In this document: positions 15,880-24,555 of the stretch, in pieces
How the letters are laid out: each line of letters begins with the position of its first letter
How positions within the stretch are numbered: the stretch's first letter is position 1
Origin: Nocardioides mangrovi
Lineage (GTDB): Bacteria > Actinomycetota > Actinomycetes > Propionibacteriales > Nocardioidaceae
Assembly: GCF_020073815.1 (NCBI RefSeq)
Contig: NZ_JAIQZJ010000024.1
Location: 1 to 46,243, forward strand
DNA: 46,243 bases
Reading direction: 5' to 3'
Translations under genes and position numbers: made by a program
Notes under the pieces: generated by a model
What the model was told of the DNA's origin: nothing
The model's database searches: none
Seen by the model: the letters and a program-made list of their open reading frames with translations, nothing else

Positions 15880-16781
15880 CGCGCGACCACCCGCTGCTCG
15901 GTCGCGAGATCGCGCAGGTCGGCGTCGGTCAGCCGCACGGATGCGGCCGCGACGTTCTGCTCGAGGTGCCGGAGGTCGCCGGTGCCGGGGATCGCGAGGA
16001 CGTGGGGCCCGAGCGCGAGGGTCCAGGCGATCCGGACCTGCGCGTCCGTCACGCCGTGCCGGCCGGCGACCGCCGCGACGACCGGGTCCGCCTGGACCGG
16101 GCCGTGGTGCCGCCCGGCCCCGGCGACGCTGAAGAACGGCACGAACGCGATCCCGAGCTCGCCGCAGCGCTCGAGCACGTCGAGGTCGCCGGGCAGGTCG
16201 GGCGCGAGCCGGTTCTGGACCGCGACGACGGGGGCCGTCGACCGCGCCTCGTCGAGCTGCTCGAGCGACACCCCGGAGACGCCGAGGTGGCCGATCAGCC
16301 CCTCGGTGACGAGGTCGCGCAGGACGCCGAGCCGCTCGGCGAGGGAGCCCGGGTCGGAGACCCGGAGGTAGACGAGGTCGAGGCGGTCGCGGCCCAGCTG
16401 GCGGAGGTTCTCCTCGACCTGTCCGCGCAGCTGGTCGGGGCCGGCCGGCTCCGTCCATCGGCCGTCGCGGTCGCGAGCGGGTCCGACCTTGGTCGCGACC
16501 GTGACCTCCGGCGCCGTGCTCAGCGCGGTGGCGAGCACCTGGTTGGCCGAGACCCGGCTCGAGAAGTAGAAGGCGGCGGTGTCGACGTGGTCGACGCCGA
16601 GCTGGAGCGCCCGTCGTACGACGCGCAGCGCGGTCGCCGGGTCGCGGGGCGCACCGTCGTGGAAGGGGCGGGTGCCGGTGAGCCGCATGGCGCCGAGGCC
16701 GAGCCGGCGCACCGGCCGGCCAGCGAGCGGCCACGTTCCCGACGCGCCTGCCCCGGGAGCGTGGTCAGCGCTGGACGGCAC
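15876..16781 (-). CDS. Aldo/keto reductase family protein, catalytic His replaced
   Basis: A 301-residue TIM-barrel oxidoreductase of the aldo/keto reductase family. Asp67 (VDTAAFY), Tyr72 and Lys98 (VATKVG) of the tetrad are present. The position usually holding His (YLH) reads YLR (Arg140), seen in some actinobacterial subfamilies with unknown activity. The start is GTG at 16781, overlapping the pheT end by 17 nt; its stop overlaps the SARP start. Substrate unknown. Confidence 0.88.
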   Translation of the reverse strand: MPSSADHAPGAGASGTWPLAGRPVRRLGLGAMRLTGTRPFHDGAPRDPATALRVVRRALQLGVDHVDTAAFYFSSRVSANQVLATALSTAPEVTVATKVGPARDRDGRWTEPAGPDQLRGQVEENLRQLGRDRLDLVYLRVSDPGSLAERLGVLRDLVTEGLIGHLGVSGVSLEQLDEARSTAPVVAVQNRLAPDLPGDLDVLERCGELGIAFVPFFSVAGAGRHHGPVQADPVVAAVAGRHGVTDAQVRIAWTLALGPHVLAIPGTGDLRHLEQNVAAASVRLTDADLRDLATEQRVVAR

Positions 16782-19245
16782 CGGTCCGCTCGGCGGCGAG
16801 CGCCACGGCGGCGTCGCGCGCCGCTGCGGTCTCCTCGACGGTGAGCGTGCGGTCGGGCGCCCGGAAGCGCAGCGCGAACGCGAGCGACTTGTGGCCCTCG
16901 CCCACCTGCGCGCCGGTGAACACGTCGAAGAGCCGGACGGACTCGAGCAGGTCGCCCGCGCCCTCGCGCAGCGCCTCCTCGACGGCGGCGGCGGTGACGG
17001 CGTCCTCCACGACCAGCGCGACGTCCTCCTTTGCGACGGGGTAGGTCGAGAACTCCGGGCCGGGCACGACGTCGCGGGCCAGCCTCATGAGCTGGTCGAG
17101 GTCGATCTCGACGGCGGCGCTGCGCGGCGGCAGGCCGAGCTCCTGGCAGACCTTGGGATGGAGCTCGCCCGCCTGGCCGAGGAGCACCTCCCCGATCCGG
17201 ACCTCGGCGCAGCGGCCGGGGTGCCACGGCATCAGCTGGGTGGCGGCGACCTCGACGGTCACCCCCAGCTCGGCGCCGAGGCGGCGGACCAGCGCGATGG
17301 CGTCGGCCCACCCGGCGGCGCGGCCCTCGCCCCACCAGCCGGAGCGCTCGCGCTCCCCGGCGAGGACGACGGCGAGGTGCAGCGGCTGGACCGGGAGGGC
17401 CTCGAAGAGCTTGGCGAGCTCGGCGTCGCTGGGACGCCAGTCGACGCCGTAGATCGGGGCCGGACCGGCGTCGACCGGGAACGCCACGGTGCCGGTCTCG
17501 AAGAGGGCGACGCCCGGGGCGCCGCGACCGATGTTGCGCGCGGCGGCCTTGAGCAGCCCCGGGAGCAGCGTCGTAGTGTACGACGGCTCCTCCGACGAGA
17601 GCGGGTTGGCCAGGCGGACGGTCGTCCGGCGGACGTCGTCGGCGGGCAGGCCGAGCGCGTCGAAGGTCGCCTCGCCGACGAACGGGAAGCTGATCACCTC
17701 GACGCAGCCGGCGCCGGCCAGGGTGCGGCCGATGCGGCGGCGCAGCCGCTGCTCACGGGTGAGCCCGCGACCGGCGGCCTCGCGCGGCAGCACCGACGGG
17801 ACCTGGTCGTAGCCGACGATCCGGGCGACCTCCTCGACGAGGTCGAAGGGGTCGGTGAGATCGGGGCGCCACGGCGGCGGCGTCGCGGTGACGGTCGAGT
17901 CCTCCTTGACCAGCACGCAGCCGACGGCCTCGAGGTTGGTGACGGTCGTGGCGGCGTCGATCTCCATGCCCGTCACCCGCGCGGGCAGGTCGTAGGAGAT
18001 GGTGATCGGCGCCTGGCGCGGCGGGGTACCGACGACGGTGACGCCGGCGTCGGCCGTGCCGCCGCCGTACGTCGTGAGCAGCTCGACCACCCGGTCGGCG
18101 GCCGCCTGGGTGACGACCGGGTCGACGCCGCGCTCGTTGCGCTTGCCGGCCTCGGAGGTGATCTTGTGGCGCTTGCCGGTGCGGAACATCGAGGTGGCGT
18201 CCCAGTGGGCGGCCTCGACCAGGATGTCGGTGGTGGTCGCGGACATCTCGGTGGTCTCGCCGCCCATCACGCCGCCGAGGCCGATGATCCCGGAGTCGTC
18301 GGTGACGACCAGGTCCTCGACCGACAGGGTGCGCTGGGCGCCGTCGAGCGTCGTCATCCGCTCGCCCTCGTGGGCGCGGCGGACCCGGATGGTGCCCTGG
18401 AGCTTGGCCGCGTCGTAGCCGTGGATCGGCCGACCGATCTCGAGCATGACGTAGTTGGTGACGTCGACGGCCAGCGAGATCGGGCGCATCCCGGCCTGGG
18501 TGATCCGGCGGACCATCCAGTCCGGCGACGCCGCGGTCGGGTCGAACCCGGTCACCCGGCGGACGACGAAGACCGGGCAGCCGGCCGGGTCGTCGATCTC
18601 GACCGGGTAGCCGGCGCCGTTGGGCTCGGGGACGCTGCGCTCCGCGGGGTCGCGGTAGGGCGCGTCGTAGGCGAGCGCCGCCTCGCGGGCGACACCGCGC
18701 AGCGACAGCGCGTAGGCGCGGTCGGGGTTGATCTCGAACTCGATGACCTCGTCGTCGAGGCCGAGCACCGGGAAGGCGCTGTCGCCGGGCTCGCCGGCGC
18801 CCTCGGGCAGCACGATGATGCCGTCGTGATCCTCGCCGAGGCCGAGCTCGCGGGCGGAGCAGATCATGCCGGCGGAGAGGTGGCCGTAGGTCTTGCGGGC
18901 GGAGATCTCGAAGTTGCCGGGCAGCACGCCGCCAGGCAGCACCGCGACGATCAGGTCCCCGGGCTTGAAGTTGTGCGCACCGCAGACGATGCCCTGCGGT
19001 TCGCCGGTGCCGTTGGCGTCGCCGACGTCGACGGTGCACCAGTTGATCGTCTTGCCGTTCTTCTGCGGCTCGGGGTCCATGGTGAGCACGCGGCCGACGA
19101 CGAGCGGGCCGGTGATCTGGTCGGCGGGCTTCTCGATCGCCTCGAGCTTGAGCCCGAGCGCGGTCAGGCGCGCGGTGAGGTCCTCGGTCGAGACGCCGTC
19201 GGGCAGGTCGACGTACTCGCGGATCCAGGAAACGGGGGCCTTCAT
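16765..19245 (-). CDS. pheT: Phenylalanyl-tRNA synthetase beta subunit
   Basis: Full-length beta chain (826 residues) of the alpha2-beta2 synthetase. It begins MKAPVSWIREYVDLP, has the EMAP/OB-like tRNA-binding segment (about 45-155, WCTVDVG...GIVCGAHNF), the B3/B4 editing region, B5 domain and a C-terminal anticodon-binding ferredoxin-like domain (VEIDLDQL...FSTYPVAKEDVALVV). It lies 7 bp after pheS with a GAGG ribosome site. Confidence 0.97.
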   Translation of the reverse strand: MKAPVSWIREYVDLPDGVSTEDLTARLTALGLKLEAIEKPADQITGPLVVGRVLTMDPEPQKNGKTINWCTVDVGDANGTGEPQGIVCGAHNFKPGDLIVAVLPGGVLPGNFEISARKTYGHLSAGMICSARELGLGEDHDGIIVLPEGAGEPGDSAFPVLGLDDEVIEFEINPDRAYALSLRGVAREAALAYDAPYRDPAERSVPEPNGAGYPVEIDDPAGCPVFVVRRVTGFDPTAASPDWMVRRITQAGMRPISLAVDVTNYVMLEIGRPIHGYDAAKLQGTIRVRRAHEGERMTTLDGAQRTLSVEDLVVTDDSGIIGLGGVMGGETTEMSATTTDILVEAAHWDATSMFRTGKRHKITSEAGKRNERGVDPVVTQAAADRVVELLTTYGGGTADAGVTVVGTPPRQAPITISYDLPARVTGMEIDAATTVTNLEAVGCVLVKEDSTVTATPPPWRPDLTDPFDLVEEVARIVGYDQVPSVLPREAAGRGLTREQRLRRRIGRTLAGAGCVEVISFPFVGEATFDALGLPADDVRRTTVRLANPLSSEEPSYTTTLLPGLLKAAARNIGRGAPGVALFETGTVAFPVDAGPAPIYGVDWRPSDAELAKLFEALPVQPLHLAVVLAGERERSGWWGEGRAAGWADAIALVRRLGAELGVTVEVAATQLMPWHPGRCAEVRIGEVLLGQAGELHPKVCQELGLPPRSAAVEIDLDQLMRLARDVVPGPEFSTYPVAKEDVALVVEDAVTAAAVEEALREGAGDLLESVRLFDVFTGAQVGEGHKSLAFALRFRAPDRTLTVEETAAARDAAVALAAERTGAVQR

Positions 19246-19252
19246 CTCGTCC

Positions 19253-20359
19253 TCAGAGCTCGGTGCCGAATGCGGTGGTGAAGCGGACGTCGCCCTCGAA
19301 GAGCTCGCGCAGGTCCTCGATGCCGTGGCGGAACATCAGCGTGCGGTCGATGCCCATGCCGAAGGCGAAGCCGGTGTAGCGCTCCGCGTCGACGCCGCAG
19401 GCGGCGAGCACGCGCGGGTTGACCACGCCGCAGCCGCCCCACTCGATCCAGCCCTCGCCGCGGCAGGTGCGGCACGGGGCGCCGTCGAGCACGCCGGCGC
19501 CGCGGCAGACGAAGCAGACCAGGTCGACCTCGGCGCTGGGCTCGGTGAAGGGGAAGTACGACGGGCGGAAGCGGGTGTTGATGCCCTCGCCGAACATCTG
19601 GGCGGCGAAGTGGTCGAGCGTGCCCTTGAGGTTGGCCATCGTGATGCCCTCGTCGATGGCCAGGCCCTCGACCTGGTGGAAGACCGGGCTGTGCGTGGCG
19701 TCGTACTCGTCGGTGCGGAAGACCCGACCCGGGCAGACGACGTAGATCGGGGGCTTCCGGGACAGCATCGTGCGCGCCTGCACCGGGGAGGTGTGGGTGC
19801 GCAGCACGAGGTGGTTGTCGGCCGGCTCGGTCCAGAAGGTGTCCTGCATGGTGCGGGCCGGGTGGTCGGGCCCGAGGTTGAGCGCGTCGAAGTTGAGCCA
19901 CTCGGCCTCGATGACTGGGCCCTCGGCGACCTCCCAGCCCATCGCGACGAAGATGTCGGCGATCAGCTCGGCGCCGGTCGTCAGCGGGTGCCGGGCGCCG
20001 GTCGCGACCCGGTCGGTCGGCAGGGTGACGTCGACGGTCTCCTCGACGAGCATCCGCTCCTCGTGCTCGTCCTCGAGCACGGCCTGGCGCTGGCCGAGCG
20101 CCTGGTTGACGGCGCCCCGGGCCTGGCCGATCCGCTGACCGGCCTCCTTGCGCGCCTGCGGCGGGAGGGCGCCGATCTCGCGGTTGGCGAGCGCCAGCGG
20201 AGACCGGTCACCGGTGTGGTCGATCCGGACCTGCTTCAGCTCGGCGAGGTCGGCAGCGGCTGCGATCGCGGCGAGTGCGGCGTCGCGCGCGGCCTCGACC
20301 TCCTCGGCCTTCAACGGGGTGACCTCCACGGGGTCGTAGTCGGTGTTGGGTCCGGACAC
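19253..20359 (-). CDS. pheS: Phenylalanyl-tRNA synthetase alpha subunit
   Basis: Catalytic alpha chain, 368 residues: N-terminal coiled coil (about 20-100) and class II core with motif 2 region VFRTDEYDATHSPVFHQVEG and motif 3 FAFGMGIDRTLMFRHGI. An insertion with CFVC...CRTC could bind zinc, as in some bacterial PheS. The start is GTG at 20359. A TAGACT -10 lies 7 nt upstream, so the mRNA is predicted leaderless, leaving no room for a leader-peptide attenuator or T-box. Confidence 0.97.
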   Translation of the reverse strand: MSGPNTDYDPVEVTPLKAEEVEAARDAALAAIAAAADLAELKQVRIDHTGDRSPLALANREIGALPPQARKEAGQRIGQARGAVNQALGQRQAVLEDEHEERMLVEETVDVTLPTDRVATGARHPLTTGAELIADIFVAMGWEVAEGPVIEAEWLNFDALNLGPDHPARTMQDTFWTEPADNHLVLRTHTSPVQARTMLSRKPPIYVVCPGRVFRTDEYDATHSPVFHQVEGLAIDEGITMANLKGTLDHFAAQMFGEGINTRFRPSYFPFTEPSAEVDLVCFVCRGAGVLDGAPCRTCRGEGWIEWGGCGVVNPRVLAACGVDAERYTGFAFGMGIDRTLMFRHGIEDLRELFEGDVRFTTAFGTEL

Positions 20360-20366
20360 GGGGACG

Positions 20367-20372
20367 AGTCTA
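20367..20372 (-). promoter_or_regulatory. -10 of leaderless pheS promoter
   Basis: TAGACT on the minus strand, 7 nt before the GTG of pheS. No convincing -35. Confidence 0.6.
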
Positions 20373-20428
20373 GGAAGGCGGGCGGGACGGGCGCGAACCG
20401 GTAACGCTGGGCGGACGGCGCCTCGGGG

Positions 20429-21466
20429 CTACTCGTGGGGCGCGGAGGCCGGGAGGAGGACCTCGATCCGGGCGCCGCCGCCCGCGGCGTCGCCGATGAC
20501 GACCGTGCCGTCGTGGGCGCGCACGAGGCCGTTGACCAGGTAGAGGCCGAGCCCGGAGCCGCCGCTCTTGCCGCCGGTCCAGAACTTCGTGAACACCCGC
20601 CGGCGGATCTCCGGCGAGATGCCCTCCCCCTCGTCCTCGACGACCAGGCGGACGCCCGGGACGTCGGGGGCGTGCTCTGCGGGCTCCAGCCGTACGGCGA
20701 CGCTGCCCTCGCCGTGTCGGACGGCGTTCTCGACGAGGTTGGTGACGACCTGGGTGAACTTGTCCGGGTCGACGGTCACCTCGGGCACGGGCGCGAGGAC
20801 GGTGAGCTCGATCGGCCGGCTGGTGCCGGCCGACACCGAGTCGGCGACCCGCTGCACGAGCACGGTGGGGTCGACCGGGCGGGGATAGAGCTGGAGCCGT
20901 CCGGTGTCGATGCGGGCGACGTCGAGCAGCTCGGCGATCAGCCGGCTCAGCCGGTCGGAGTCGGACGCGACGGTGGTGAGCATCAGCTTGCGCTGCTCGT
21001 CGGTGAGCTTGTCCCAGCGGTTGAGGAGGGCCTGGACGAAGCCCTTGACGCCGGTGAGGGGCGAGCGGAGCTCGTGGGCCACGGTCGCGACGAGGTCGGA
21101 GCGCTCGCGGTCGAGCCGGGCGCGTCCCCGCCCGGAGCGGATGCTGACGGCGACCTGCTCGACGGGCCGGTCCAGCGAGGACCGGTGCAGCTTGGCGACG
21201 ACGAGCACCTCGGTGCCGTCGGGCAGCAGCCAGGACTGCTCCGGGACCGCGGTCCGGGTCGGGAGTCCGTCGTACGGGCAGTTGAGCGAGCACCAGTCGC
21301 GGCCCTCGTGGTCCTGGAGCGCGAGGACGTCGCCGAGCGGACTGCCCACCGCCGCGGACGCGTCGACACCGAGCCAGCCGGCCGCGGCGGCGTTGACCGC
21401 GGTCACCCGTCCGTCGCCGCCGGCGAGGACGACGCCGTCCGCGAGCAGGTCGAGCGCGGTGGTCAC
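20429..21466 (-). CDS. PAS-domain sensor histidine kinase (orphan)
   Basis: 345 residues, no membrane segments, so likely cytosolic. The N-terminal PAS-like domain (1-110) contains WCSLNCPYDG, a C-x3-C motif. The HisKA H-box VAHELRSPLTGVKGF has His131. ATPase boxes follow: NLVENAVRH (N), VEDEGEGIS (G1), FTKFW (F), GGSGLGLYL (G2). No response-regulator gene lies nearby. The start is GTG at 21466, with TAGGGT 6 nt upstream. As I recall, a kinase between trmH and pheS is also found in Streptomyces. Confidence 0.93.
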   Translation of the reverse strand: MTTALDLLADGVVLAGGDGRVTAVNAAAAGWLGVDASAAVGSPLGDVLALQDHEGRDWCSLNCPYDGLPTRTAVPEQSWLLPDGTEVLVVAKLHRSSLDRPVEQVAVSIRSGRGRARLDRERSDLVATVAHELRSPLTGVKGFVQALLNRWDKLTDEQRKLMLTTVASDSDRLSRLIAELLDVARIDTGRLQLYPRPVDPTVLVQRVADSVSAGTSRPIELTVLAPVPEVTVDPDKFTQVVTNLVENAVRHGEGSVAVRLEPAEHAPDVPGVRLVVEDEGEGISPEIRRRVFTKFWTGGKSGGSGLGLYLVNGLVRAHDGTVVIGDAAGGGARIEVLLPASAPHE

Positions 21467-21472
21467 CAGGTC

Positions 21473-21478
21473 ACCCTA
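21473..21478 (-). promoter_or_regulatory. -10 of leaderless histidine-kinase promoter
   Basis: TAGGGT on the minus strand, 6 nt before the GTG at 21466. Confidence 0.55.
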
Positions 21479-21496
21479 GGGCGAGGACCCACGCGC

Positions 21497-23755
21497 TTAC
21501 AGGCCGGCGGCTTCGATGCGGTGGCGCAACCGCTTCGCCCACGGGTCGCCGACCTTCACGAACGCCGCCGGGGTGCCGATCGGGGCGGTGACCGTGGCGG
21601 TCCGGTTGCCGGCGTAGACCTTGCCGGTGAGCAGGTGCTCCCACTTCCCGGGCGGGAAGGTCACCCGCACCGAGGTGGCGCCCTGGCTGAGCACCGGCGC
21701 GACCAGCACGTGCGCGCCGAGGAAGAACTGCGTCTCCGCGTCGGCTGCGCGGGTGCCTGGCACGACCAGCCAGCCCTGTCGGACCGCGGGCACGCCGGTC
21801 CGGGTCGCCTCGTCGACGACCGTGCGCCGGTACGGCGTGAGCGCGGCGTACAGCCGCGTCATCCGGGCGAAGGTCTTGGCCGACGCGGCGGAGCTGAAGA
21901 CCTGGGCGTTCTCGGCCGGCCGGTTGCCCTCGTGGGTGCGCATCATCGTGCCGAACGCCTGGAGCTCCGCCCACCGCGGCAGGAGGTCGGCCGAGCGCTG
22001 CGCGAGCACCTGGACCGAGGTGTAGCCGCCGATGTCGGAGTGGGTCAGCGGCCAGCCGGAGACCCCGGCGGAGAAGGTGCCGAGCAGGACGGAGGCGAGG
22101 CCGTCCTGGCGGCTGAAGTCGACGAGCTGGTCGCCGTTCCAGAACATCGGGGAGGACGCCGCCTGACCGAGGCCACCGCTGCGCAGCCAGGTCACGCAGC
22201 CCGGCTTGCCGGCGAGGAGGCAGCCCTCCCGCACGGTCTGCGCCCAGAGCGTCGGCCAGCGGTTGTGCAGGTCGGCCGCGTCGCCGTGGGCGAGCACCGC
22301 GTCGAATGGCAGCCCCTCCGCGAAGTCGGCCATGAAGCCGGAGACGCCGTGCGCGAGCACCTCGTCGGCGATGACGTGGGCGAACCACTCCTGCGCTTGG
22401 GGGTTGGTCAGATCGACGAGGGAGGCGTCGAAACCGCCCTGGTCGAGCAGGTAGGGCCCGCCGTCCGGGTCCCGGACGAGGTAGCCGGCGGCGTCGGCCT
22501 CCGCCCACAGGTTGCGGATCGAGTCGTCGCCCTTCGGCGCCGCGTCGACGAGGAACGGGTTGACGTACGTCGTGACCCGGATGCCCTGCTTGCGCAGCCC
22601 GGAGACCAGGCCGGCCCACCCCGGGTAGCGGCTCCTGTCCAGCTGCCAGGTCCACCACAGCCGGCTGCCGAAGGACGTGACGCGCTGGCCGGTCCAGTCC
22701 TGGAGCCAGACCCCGGAGATCTTGGTGCCGGCCTTCTGGAGGGTGCGCAGCTCGCTGCGGACCTCGTCGGTACCGCCCTGGAGCCCGATGATCGCGCCCT
22801 TCGTGGCCCACGGCGCGAGCGCGGGGCGGGTGTCGCCGGCCTGCTGGGCGCGCACCAGGCCGACCGGGCTGCCGGCGGCCGAGGCCTGGGCACTCATCGT
22901 CGGCGACCAGAGCTCCAGGTCGACGGCGTCGGGATCGCGGGTGTCGGCCATCGCGAACGCACTCGAGCCGGGGGCGTCGGCCGCGAGCCGGAGCCCGCGG
23001 AGGTCCTCGGTGAGGAAGGACGGCCAGGCGGCGTACGTCATGTCCTCGGTGCCGCCGGCGCCGTAGTTGGTGGAGTCCGCGGCGCCGGTGATGGGCTGCT
23101 CACCGCGGCCGACGCCCTGCTCGCGGTCGACGATCGGTAGCAGCCGGCCGTCGAGGTCGAAGTCGGTGAACTGCTCGCCGAGGCCGTGCACCGCCGCATG
23201 GTCGGAACGGCCGGACACGAGCCCGACCGAGGTCAGCGGGGTCGCCGCGTCGGTGGTGAGGTCGAGGGACGCGCCGTGCGCTCGGCGCGGGCCGATGGTG
23301 AGCGTGTACGTCGCACCCTCGGTGCTGCTCTCGCCCACCAGCCCGCCGGTCACGACGACGGTGTCGCCGTCCTGCGTGACCGCGTCGACGCTCTGGTCGC
23401 CGAGGCGGTCGGCGTAGGTGACGGTCGGCCAGAAGTAGCCGCGGGACTCCTCCCACGCGACGGTGCCGCGGCCACCGGTGACGAACGCCTGACCGGCGGG
23501 CGACGCCCAGACGGTGCGCCCGGCATCGGTGGTGACCGCCAACCCGGCGTCCGCGGTGATCGTGACGGTGAGGTCACCGGCGTGCCAGGTGCCGCCCGCC
23601 GCGTCGGCGACCGTGAGGGTGCCGGGGGCGACGATGTCGGTGTGGTCGACGGGGAACGCGTCGGCCCGCTGGGCGTCCGCCGCCGAGGGAAGCAGCGCGA
23701 GGCCGACGGCCACGGCGAGCGAGACGGGGAGGAGAGGCAGACCGCGGGCAGGCAC
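21497..23755 (-). CDS. Secreted GH31 glycosidase, sulfoquinovosidase (YihQ)-like
   Basis: 752 residues. An N-terminal signal peptide (hydrophobic 7-22, likely cut after SAADA) precedes a beta domain and the GH31 barrel. The nucleophile is Asp477 in FMADFAE and the acid/base Asp542 in WNGDQ. Residues corresponding to the sulfonate pocket of E. coli YihQ (Gln288, Arg301, Trp304, Tyr508 from memory) are Gln352, Arg365, Trp368 and Tyr578, with the same spacing. A secreted enzyme could release sulfoquinovose from plant or algal sulfolipid. The GTG start at 23755 has TAGTCT 8 nt upstream. No sulfoquinovose uptake or breakdown genes are nearby. Confidence 0.85.
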   Translation of the reverse strand: MPARGLPLLPVSLAVAVGLALLPSAADAQRADAFPVDHTDIVAPGTLTVADAAGGTWHAGDLTVTITADAGLAVTTDAGRTVWASPAGQAFVTGGRGTVAWEESRGYFWPTVTYADRLGDQSVDAVTQDGDTVVVTGGLVGESSTEGATYTLTIGPRRAHGASLDLTTDAATPLTSVGLVSGRSDHAAVHGLGEQFTDFDLDGRLLPIVDREQGVGRGEQPITGAADSTNYGAGGTEDMTYAAWPSFLTEDLRGLRLAADAPGSSAFAMADTRDPDAVDLELWSPTMSAQASAAGSPVGLVRAQQAGDTRPALAPWATKGAIIGLQGGTDEVRSELRTLQKAGTKISGVWLQDWTGQRVTSFGSRLWWTWQLDRSRYPGWAGLVSGLRKQGIRVTTYVNPFLVDAAPKGDDSIRNLWAEADAAGYLVRDPDGGPYLLDQGGFDASLVDLTNPQAQEWFAHVIADEVLAHGVSGFMADFAEGLPFDAVLAHGDAADLHNRWPTLWAQTVREGCLLAGKPGCVTWLRSGGLGQAASSPMFWNGDQLVDFSRQDGLASVLLGTFSAGVSGWPLTHSDIGGYTSVQVLAQRSADLLPRWAELQAFGTMMRTHEGNRPAENAQVFSSAASAKTFARMTRLYAALTPYRRTVVDEATRTGVPAVRQGWLVVPGTRAADAETQFFLGAHVLVAPVLSQGATSVRVTFPPGKWEHLLTGKVYAGNRTATVTAPIGTPAAFVKVGDPWAKRLRHRIEAAGL

Positions 23756-23763
23756 GAGGCGGG

Positions 23764-23769
23764 AGACTA
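23764..23769 (-). promoter_or_regulatory. -10 of leaderless GH31 promoter
   Basis: TAGTCT on the minus strand, 8 nt before the GTG at 23755. Its first three bases are the trmH stop codon. Confidence 0.5.
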
Positions 23770-24555
23770 CCCGCGCTGGACCCTCGCCGAGGCGTAGAGG
23801 CACAGCGCGGCGGCGGTCGAGAGGTTGAGGCTCTCGGCGCGGCCGAAGATCGGGATCGAGACCACGTGGTCGGCGAGCGCACGCAGCTCGGGCGGCAGGC
23901 CCCAGGCCTCGTTGCCGAACAGCCACGCCGTGGGTCGGGCGAGCAGCTCGTCGGCGTCGTAGAGGTCGACGTCGCCACCGCCGTCCGCGGCGAGGACCGT
24001 GTAACCGGCGGTGCGGGCACGCTGGACGGCGGTCGCCGCGTCGCGCTCCTGCCCGATCGGCAGGTGGAAGAGGCTGCCGACGCTCGCGCGGACCGCCTTG
24101 GGGTTGTAGGGGTCGACCGAGTTGCCGGCGAGCACGACGCCGCTCGCACCGGCAGCGTCCGCGCAGCGGATCACCGTCCCGGCGTTGCCCGGGTCGCGCA
24201 CGTCGGCGCAGATCGCGATCAGGGGGGCCGTGCGTGGATCGAGGACCGGCTCGTCGTCGAGGAACCGGCACACGGCGACGACGCCGGCCGGGCTCACGCT
24301 GTCGGAGAGCGACTCCATCGCGCTGTCGTCGACCAGGGTCACCGGGAACGCGGCGACGACGTCGGCGTACTGCTCGGCCGCAGCGGGGGTGGCGAAGAGC
24401 TCGACGACCACGCCGGCCCCGAGGGCCCCCTCGACAGCCTTCGGCCCGTCGGCAAGGAACAGCCGCCGCTCGGATCGCTCCGAACGGCGGCTGATCAGCT
24501 TGCGTGCCTCCTTGACCCGGGAGTTGCCACGGGCGAGGGGCCGCGGGTTGCTCAG
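23767..24555 (-). CDS. SpoU/TrmH-family RNA methyltransferase (TsnR-like), probable CTG start
   Basis: Predicted 2'-O-ribose methyltransferase of rRNA or tRNA, 262 residues. The N-terminal substrate-binding domain contains SRRSERSERRLFLADGPKAV. The SPOUT knot motifs are DVRDPGNAGTVIRCADAAG, WLFGNEAWGLPPE and IPIFGRAESLNLSTAAALCLYA. The reading frame has no ATG, GTG or TTG where the family N-terminus begins. CTG at 24555 gives LSNPRPLARGNSRVKEA and overlaps the rplT stop as CTGA, like the ATGA and GTGA couplings elsewhere in this window. Confidence 0.9.
   Translation of the reverse strand: MSNPRPLARGNSRVKEARKLISRRSERSERRLFLADGPKAVEGALGAGVVVELFATPAAAEQYADVVAAFPVTLVDDSAMESLSDSVSPAGVVAVCRFLDDEPVLDPRTAPLIAICADVRDPGNAGTVIRCADAAGASGVVLAGNSVDPYNPKAVRASVGSLFHLPIGQERDAATAVQRARTAGYTVLAADGGGDVDLYDADELLARPTAWLFGNEAWGLPPELRALADHVVSIPIFGRAESLNLSTAAALCLYASARVQRG

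Noticed and set aside
16579..23140. Very long plus-strand reading frames (about 900 codons each) opposite pheT/pheS and the GH31 gene
   Set aside because: They are antisense shadows of high-GC genes: composition is Gly/Asp/Val/Arg-rich, no domains are recognisable, and the minus-strand genes in the same place have complete motifs.
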